NCBI GenBank assembly: GCA_009746045.1
Contig: RPFO01002158.1
Coordinates: 1-32,160 of the forward strand
Reading direction: 5' to 3'
DNA from: Mesostigma viride
Taxonomy: Eukaryota; Streptophyta; Mesostigmatophyceae; Mesostigmatales; Mesostigmataceae
Length of the DNA stretch: 32,160 bases
The translations under genes were made by a program, and so were the position numbers. Below are positions 26,396-32,160 of the stretch, piece after piece. How positions within the stretch are numbered: the stretch's first letter is position 1; every line of letters begins with the position of its first letter. The notes under the pieces were generated by a model that made no database searches, was not told where the DNA came from, and saw only the letters and a list, made by a program, of their open reading frames with translations.

Positions 26396-26508
26396 GCATG
26401 GCAGCCCGCCAATTAATTTTGTACTGAAGGTTGGTATAACCCTAAACAGCACGATCGATAGCCTTTACATACTCGGTTGCTTTTAAACCCTGTTTTCTTT
26501 GCCGGTAT

Positions 26509-27507
26509 ATGATGGAATCCGACTTGGCTAGTCAGCAGGAAGTCGCCAAGGCGTGCAAAGCCATGAAGAAGATGCAAGCCAAAATTATGAAGGCAAACAG
26601 GTGGCGCGACATCGACCAGAAAGCTGCTATCAAGAGGGCTGGTGGATTGAAGGAATATAGGAAGCAGCAGGCGGAAAGGCAAAAAGCAAGGCGGGCGGCG
26701 GCCAAGAAGGTTCCTGCCAAGAAAAAAACGCCCGCCTCATTGAAAGCCGAAGAGAACCACCGTGTGGGCAACCGGAAGAATGCCGGGGAAAAGGCGATTG
26801 AAAACGTGGCATTGCGTGAGAGGAACATTGCCGAAACCCCTTTACAAAAGAAGTGTGCGGCGGATATCAGGGAGAGGGGATACACTGTCATACGAGGCAT
26901 CGTAAGCGAGGAAGTACGCGTGCAGATGCTGAATGCTGCGCAAGACATTCCGGATACTAAATTTGACAGAATTTTTCGGAAGTACAACGAGAACACCAAG
27001 ACGTTTTCATTCCCTCCAAAGCAACGTAGCCAAGCCCTTATCGACGAAGACAGCCCGTTTGGGAAGCTCGTCGTGGGATTGGCGGTCAAGATCCTGCATG
27101 CTGCGCTGGACATGTCCTACGTGCCTAAGCCACGTGAGTTGCTGGTGCTCCGAAGCCTGGCTAACTGCAAAGAACAAGGGCCCCATTCCGATCTTACACG
27201 TGAAGTTTTGGCATGGGAGGTATACTTCCCAGTAAGTTGCATCATCGCTGTACAACCCGACACACGTTGGGTTTCGTACGACAATAGTATCCGACATTAT
27301 AGGAAGAGGGACATCTCCAAGAGGGGGGAGGGAAAAACTGAGGTGATGCTCAATCCTGGTGATGTTGTCTTGTGGCATGGAGCACATGTGCATGCTGGTG
27401 CCGCGTACCAGGTGGAAAATCGCCGCATTTTTTTCAAGGGCATCAGCACGGCAAGGCGATTGGGCAACCAGGGTCTCGCAGATAGCGTTTGCCCAGTGAT
27501 TGTGTAA
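26509..27507 (+). CDS. 2-oxoglutarate/Fe(II)-dependent dioxygenase-like protein
   Basis: The 332-residue single-exon frame ends in TAA. Residues 1-100 are very basic and helical (KAMKKMQAKIMKAN, KQQAERQKARRAAAKK), as in a nucleic-acid-binding tail. RERGYTVIRGIVSEEV near 121-136 resembles the opening of PhyH-like dioxygenase domains. H226-S-D228 gives the HxD iron ligands. LNPGDVVLWHGAHVHAGAAY (281-300) gives the distal His (H295 or H293), and R305 or R306 could bind 2-oxoglutarate. The family oxidises a substrate while decarboxylating 2-oxoglutarate. Substrates range from small molecules to proteins and methylated nucleic acids, and none can be chosen here. The start could be either of the two adjacent Met codons. 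A TTTTAAA string lies about 30 bases upstream. Five TAAG repeats follow the stop. Confidence 0.7.
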   Translation: MMESDLASQQEVAKACKAMKKMQAKIMKANRWRDIDQKAAIKRAGGLKEYRKQQAERQKARRAAAKKVPAKKKTPASLKAEENHRVGNRKNAGEKAIENVALRERNIAETPLQKKCAADIRERGYTVIRGIVSEEVRVQMLNAAQDIPDTKFDRIFRKYNENTKTFSFPPKQRSQALIDEDSPFGKLVVGLAVKILHAALDMSYVPKPRELLVLRSLANCKEQGPHSDLTREVLAWEVYFPVSCIIAVQPDTRWVSYDNSIRHYRKRDISKRGEGKTEVMLNPGDVVLWHGAHVHAGAAYQVENRRIFFKGISTARRLGNQGLADSVCPVIV

Positions 27508-27665
27508 GTAAGTAAGTAAGTAAGTACTTGCGTGTCATGCGCCAAGGCATGCCACGGAGTACTATGCTAATCTCATTAGAAAATAATTACACAAAAGTTT
27601 AAACAAATATCGTCTGCATCATCCCCCAACCGTTAAGCACTAGATTATTGTATTGTGTAAGTAGT

Positions 27666-28455
27666 CCACCACCCACCCACCCACCCTCCCACCCACCCAC
27701 CCACCCACCCACCCACCCACCCACCCACCCACCCACCCACCCACCCACCCACCCACCCACCCACCCACCCACCCACCCACCCACCCACCCACCCACCCAC
27801 CCACCCACCCACCACCCACCCACCCACCCACCCACCCACCCACCCACCCACCCACCCACCCACCCACCCACCCACCCACCCACCACCCACCCACCCACCC
27901 ACCCACCCACCCATCCATCCATCCATCCATCCATCCATCCATCCATCCACCCACCCACCCACCCACCCACCCACCCACCCACCCACCCACCCACCCACCC
28001 TCCCACCCACCCACCCACCCACCCACCCACCCACCCACCCACCCACCCACCCACCCACCATCCATCCATCCATCCATCCATCCATCCATCCCATCCACCC
28101 ACCCACCCACCCACCCACCACCCACCCACCCACCCACCACCCACCCTCCCACCCACCACCCACCCACCCACCCACCCACCCACCCACCCACCCACCCACC
28201 CACCCACCCACCCACCCACCCACCCACCCACCCACCCACCCACCCACCCACCCACCCACCCACCCACCCACCACCCACCCACCCACCCACCCACCCACCC
28301 ACCCACCCACCCACCCACCCACCCACCCACCCACCCACCCACCCACCCACCCACCCATCCATCCATCCATCCATCCATCCATCCATCCATCCACCCACCC
28401 ACCCACCCACCCATCCATCCATCCATCCATCCATCCATCCATCCATCCATCCATC
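27666..28455 (-). repeat. CCCA array with interspersed ATCC blocks
   Basis: On the plus strand it is mainly CCCA. ATCC blocks lie near 27912-27947, 28060-28094, 28356-28391 and 28411-28455, and occasional one-base losses (CCACCACCC) shift the phase. Here the minus strand is G-rich (TGGG/GGAT), opposite to the two arrays at 18-19.5 kb. Long open frames on both strands are artefacts. Confidence 0.96.
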
Positions 28456-28964
28456 AAGCAGAAAGGGAGCACGACTTTAACCTTGCATGAAGTAACCACC
28501 CTTGCATGAAGTAGCCCAGGATGTCTTTAAAGCCATATGCCCCTTCTCAGGGATATGTGCTCCATTGACTCCCAACGGAGTGATGTTCCTCATTAACTAA
28601 TTAATTCATGTACCTATTAATATGACGCCCCACTTGTCTCGTTGCCTTAAAAAGACTGGCCCCAGGTTCAATTAAACTGCTCACTGCATGGGAAGATGAT
28701 CATGCCTTCGCGTTAGGTAGGGCATCCACAAAAGGTCACATCAATTACTTAAACTCGTGCTCCCATTGGCGAGCCACAGATCAGGAGCCCTCGGAGTGAT
28801 GGAACGAAACCTTAACCAAGTTATGTAATATTTGATATCCAGGTGTATCATGCAGTGTACATGGAGCATAGAACTTGTCCGACTTCAATTGCAAAGTCTC
28901 AGATAATTTCCTAATGGGTCGTTCCCTTACCACGTATATGAATACAGAAAAACATCACAATAGG
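28456..28964. other. Spacer with dispersed repeat pieces, no gene
   Basis: CCTTGCATGAAGTA occurs twice (28481 and 28500). Bases 28521-28600 match the dispersed repeat at 13080. Around 28745, CTTAAACTCGTGCTCCCATTGGCGAG resembles the array-flanking module at 18150. No coding frame is supported. Confidence 0.55.
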
Positions 28965-29518
28965 ATGTCCCCAAAACTGGGCACACGCAAACTGGGCACG
29001 AGCATGACGAATGGGATGCTCACAACCTCAGCCCCATGGCCAACAATATAAATACAATGTCCCCAAAACTGGGCACACGCAAACTGGGCACGAGCATGAC
29101 GAATGGGATGCTCACAACCTCAGCCCCATGGCCAACAATATAAATACAATGTCCCCAAAACTGGGCACCGCAAACTGGGCACGAGCATGACGAATGGGAT
29201 GCTCACAACCTCAGCCCCATGGCCAACAATATAAATACAATGTCCCCAAAACTGGGCACCGCAAACTGGGCACGAGCATGACGAATGGGATGCTCACAAC
29301 CTCAGCCCCATGGCCAACAATATAAATACAATGTCCCCAAAACTGGGCACCGCAAACTGGGCCCTCGCATGACGAATGGGATGCTCACAACCTAGCTCAG
29401 CCCCATGGCCAACAATATAAATACAATGTCCCCAAAACTGGGCACACGCAAACTGGGCACGAGCATGACGAATGGGATGCTCACAACCTCAGCCCCATGG
29501 CCAACAATATAAATACAC
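28965..29518 (+). repeat. Six tandem 91-95 bp units
   Basis: The marker ATGTCCCCAAAACTGGGCAC starts at 28965, 29057, 29149, 29240, 29331 and 29426. Each unit contains GGGCACGAGCATGACGAATG (unit 5 has GGGCCCTCGC) and AACAATATAAATACA, which includes a TATAAATA string. It lies just past the 3' end of the transposase gene. CACTA elements often carry subterminal repeats that their transposase binds, so that role is possible. Confidence 0.9.
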
Positions 29519-29573
29519 TGGCTCCCTACGTTACAAAATGCCGTGATTATCTGACACGGCCATCCTATGCAGG

Positions 29574-32160
29574 TCATCGTTTCCCATGCTGGTCCGTCAC
29601 GCCCCCCATGTGCAGGTCACGATAGTACGCTGGGCACGCCCAATCAAACGCATCCAGCACATAGTGGTTGTTCCCAAGGTGGTCGTGCTTCACCTGTAGG
29701 ACTGGTTCTGATGTGGTGTCACCTACACGTGCCGCCACATGCTTTACTGTGCATTTGGTTTCGCAACCACGCCGCCAGCACTGATGCAACAGTCGGACCT
29801 GTGACCCCAGGTAGGACAGAGGCTGTGGATACTTCCCGTTGGCTTTCCACTGCGAGGACAGTGTCATGTCTTTGGTGAACACAGGACAGTCCGTCCAAGT
29901 TTCGTCCATGTTGAACATGGGCTTGCCCTGAACGTCCTCTGCATTCCCTGACTCAAACCAAATCGGGACAAACCACATGTTCCCCATGGCCCCCTCAGCA
30001 GGCGTCAGCATGAAGATGGTGCCAACCTCAGCAAACCAAAATTCAGCGTCCACATTGTCCGCCGCCTGGTATGCCAATGAGTCTGCCGTCGCCACTTGAC
30101 CTTCCGGGTATGCATCAGTGTGGAAGCACCTGACCTCCCCAGTCGTAATGGTCCTGGCACCGACTACTGCACTAGCATAAACCTTCACGCTGCCAGTTGC
30201 TTCATCCCAGGGTGGACAGCCCAGCGGGGCGAGAAGCTCGTCCACCGTCTGCTTGTCAGCGCCAATTTCCGCCAACGTAGGTGTTGACTTAGGGTTACGG
30301 CCGCAAGGCATGCCCCCCATGACCTGCACACACACAGCACCACATGCAAAACACACAAGTGCCGTTGTTAGCCTGGGCATATGAACGGAAATGCTGGGTC
30401 GGCCCAGCACACCAAGGAATGCCCTAGCCCTAGCGCCAGCGCAGCCATAGCAACAGCGCCCATGCGTTTCCTCACCTGCTCGATGCGCCCCAACGCGCAG
30501 CGCTCGTGTATGACCGTTGGAAAAGTCGCCCCTTGCCGCACCCACACCTCCCGCCCAGAAGGACCGCCACTCGCGCCACTACCAGTCGCGGCCGCTTTGG
30601 GATACAGCTTGTTGAACATCCTGCTTTCCTGCAAGGTTTGCAGCACGCGTTCATCGAGCTGGGATGTCTCCTTAACCAGCATTGACTGCCACGCCAAGTA
30701 GCCCTGTAGTTTCTGCAGCAAGTAACGCCCCGGCTCCTTGCTGTGGCATTTGGCCATGGACTCCATGAGAGATTTCAGGAATAAGTGGTACCCCTCAAAT
30801 TCATGCGGGCCCAAGGACCAGATACGACCCACATCGTCAGTCTGTGCCAAAGCATGGCGCGGTATGTGGACGTTATGGCTGGCGGCATTGTCTTGGCGTG
30901 CCATCCTCTTCTTCTTCTTCTCCGCGTTCTTCTTCTTCTTCTCCGCGTTTTTCTTCTTTTCGTCGCCATCCGCTGCCTCAGCCATTGCCCCAGGACCCTT
31001 TCCTGCAAGGCTGCCACGCGGCCACAAGGTGCCGAAACACTCTTGAAAAGTGGCGTAGACGTTGTCAGCAGCCAAGTTGTAGATTGGAGACGTAACGGGA
31101 CCAAGCATCATCTGCGCCCACTTGGCGAGGTGCATCACCATCTTGCTGATCCGCCGGGCCTTCCTTTTCTCCTTATCATCTCCCTCATTCCGCCTCCTCA
31201 GCAGCAGCATGGGAAGTGCAAAAGGCATTTGGAACAGTAGGGTCAGCAGCTCCATTCCCTTGTAATGTGGATACAAGGTAAAAGCTTTCCCCTGCGGCAG
31301 CCGGCTCCCGACGCGCGTGGGGTGTGCGCTTACCCAAGCATCCAACTCCGGGTGCTGGCGAGTGGGAATTCCATCCTCCTCGAGGTAGCGAGCCACCTGC
31401 TTACATAGACCCAACGTCAGATTGTGAAAGATATCCATCGGATACTGCCGGTAGCGGTCAAAGAATCGAAGCTCCCGCCAAGGCCACAGCGGCTGATACA
31501 TCACCCCGGTCTCCTTCGCCTTCTCTTTCCGTGCCGTGGCCGTCGCCATGCCCTCCATCTCCTCCAATATTTCCGCCGTTTGCTTCTCACTGCGCATGTA
31601 CTCCGCCACGTCCACCGTCGCATCCGCCCAGTCGTCGTGGTGAACGTTGCAAAAGGGGCATCCCTGCAGTGGCGCACACACCCACAATGCGCCGCACACC
31701 AAGGTACGCAGAAATAAAAGAAGGCCTGATGGTTACGGTGATAACAAACCAACACAGCTTCCCAATACATCAAGGTCACATGGGCAGCACCCCGAACCAA
31801 GCTACGTGACAACATCACTCACTTTGTCGCCGGTGCAACCCTTGTGCCCCATCGCGCCGTTGCGGGCGGCCGAATCCATCACGTTCAGGTTCGCGACACG
31901 GATTTCCCACCGCTCCATTGGCGTTGGGAAACTTCACAAGCATGGGCACGCCCTCTGCCATCGCATCCATGTCCTCCACAAGACACTCAAGGACTGCCTC
32001 TCGTGGCACATGTGTATCTCTCACGGTGATGGGGAAGATCATGTCTCTTGACTTGTTGTCGGCGCGCTCGATGTTCAGAACAGTGAACAAATGCGCTTCC
32101 AGCGTCCCATGCCGATGGAGATACTCCTCAAATGAGTCATCCCACAACGCCACTACCAAA
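29574..32160 (-). CDS. CACTA (Tnp2/Plavaka-like) transposase gene, spliced, partial at window edge
   Basis: Three exons can be placed. Exon a runs from beyond 32160 to 31823 (AAA|GTGAGT). Exon b is 31663-30476 (CTGCAG|GGATGC ... GAGCAG|GTGAGG). Exon c is 30323 to the TGA at 29574 (TGTGTGTGCAG|GTCATG). Both introns (159 and 152 bases) are phase 0. The joined protein has EDMDAMAEGV, IRVANLNVMDSAARNGAMGH and GCPFCNVHHDDW, matching in order the Tnp2 region that reads LW-EGV, LRA-L-TI-D-PA and ACP-C. YPMDIFHNLTLGL matches its D-MH motif. A Lys-rich insert (NAEKKKKNAEKKKK) follows. It would cut and join transposon ends. Odd: near 31925 exon a needs a one-base shift, from LVKFPNAN to MERWEIRV, so the copy may be broken or the base miscalled. 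The N-terminus lies outside the window. Confidence 0.65.
30324..30475 (-). other. Intron 2 of the transposase gene
   Basis: The donor GTGAGG follows GAGCAG and the acceptor GTGTGTGTGCAG precedes GTCATGGGG. The 152-base intron is phase 0 and joins GRIEQ to VMGGMPCG. Confidence 0.7.
31664..31822 (-). other. Intron 1 of the transposase gene
   Basis: The donor GTGAGT follows AAA and the acceptor CACTGCAG precedes GGATGCCCC. Removing these 159 bases places GDK directly before GCPFC, as family context predicts. Confidence 0.75.

Noticed and set aside
27599-28499. Frames of about 280 residues on both strands over the CCCA/ATCC array
   Set aside because: Same cause: simple repeats are open in every frame and no domain is present.

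Overview
This is nuclear DNA from a eukaryote with GC-rich genes, most likely an alga. I infer this from short phase-0 GT-AG introns, mobile elements in several states of decay, satellite and tetranucleotide arrays that fill much of the intergenic space, and a Ty3/gypsy retrotransposon carrying a cytosine-5 DNA methyltransferase. From memory, that last combination is reported from algal lineages such as Klebsormidium (gypsy) and Symbiodinium (copia). I cannot name the species. I saw no rRNA, tRNA or organelle genes.

Layout. (1) 576-11163, minus strand: a nearly intact LTR retrotransposon. Its two ~1.14 kb LTRs differ at only about four sites. gag is at 9757-7922. pol (2012 aa from its first Met) is at 7922-1884 and runs protease, C5-methyltransferase, a hydrophobic segment, RT, RNase H, DDE integrase, PHD finger. 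The gag CCHC zinc knuckle is in the pol frame, past a run of seven G, so Gag-Pol synthesis probably needs a -1 shift there, or a G is missing from the assembly. Left of the 3' LTR are a fold-back of the LTR/leader edge and a second, indel-rich copy of the pol 3' end. (2) 11442-13393: a decayed spliced zinc-finger-like gene and small coding fragments. (3) 14118-15392, minus: an uncharacterised protein with a weak F-box-like segment. (4) 15652-16665: a satellite of 87/109-bp units, then an A-B-A-B repeat with long palindromes. (5) 16748-17929, plus: a protein kinase. (6) 18196-19556: two related modules, one filled with GGGA repeats and the other with GGAT repeats. (7) 23255-20639, minus: a gene with a degenerate G-rich repeat region and a USP-like cysteine protease C-terminus. 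(8) 23341-24090: a 25 x 30 bp minisatellite. (9) 25794-24507, minus: a three-exon gene of unknown function. (10) 25941-26395: the same satellite as in (4), inverted. (11) 26509-27507, plus: a 2-oxoglutarate/Fe(II) dioxygenase-like protein. (12) 27666-28455: a CCCA/ATCC array. (13) 28965-29518: six 91-95 bp units. (14) 29574 to the right edge, minus: a spliced CACTA (Tnp2/Plavaka-like) transposase gene with one frame break.

How they fit together. The retrotransposon is the clearest functional unit: it carries its own DNA methylation writer and a histone-tail reader fused to the integrase. This suggests control of chromatin at or around its insertions. The satellite of (4) and (10) occurs twice, in opposite orientation, each time between a divergent gene pair. 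It could be a shared promoter region or the inverted ends of a ~10.7 kb unit; the sequence alone does not decide between them.
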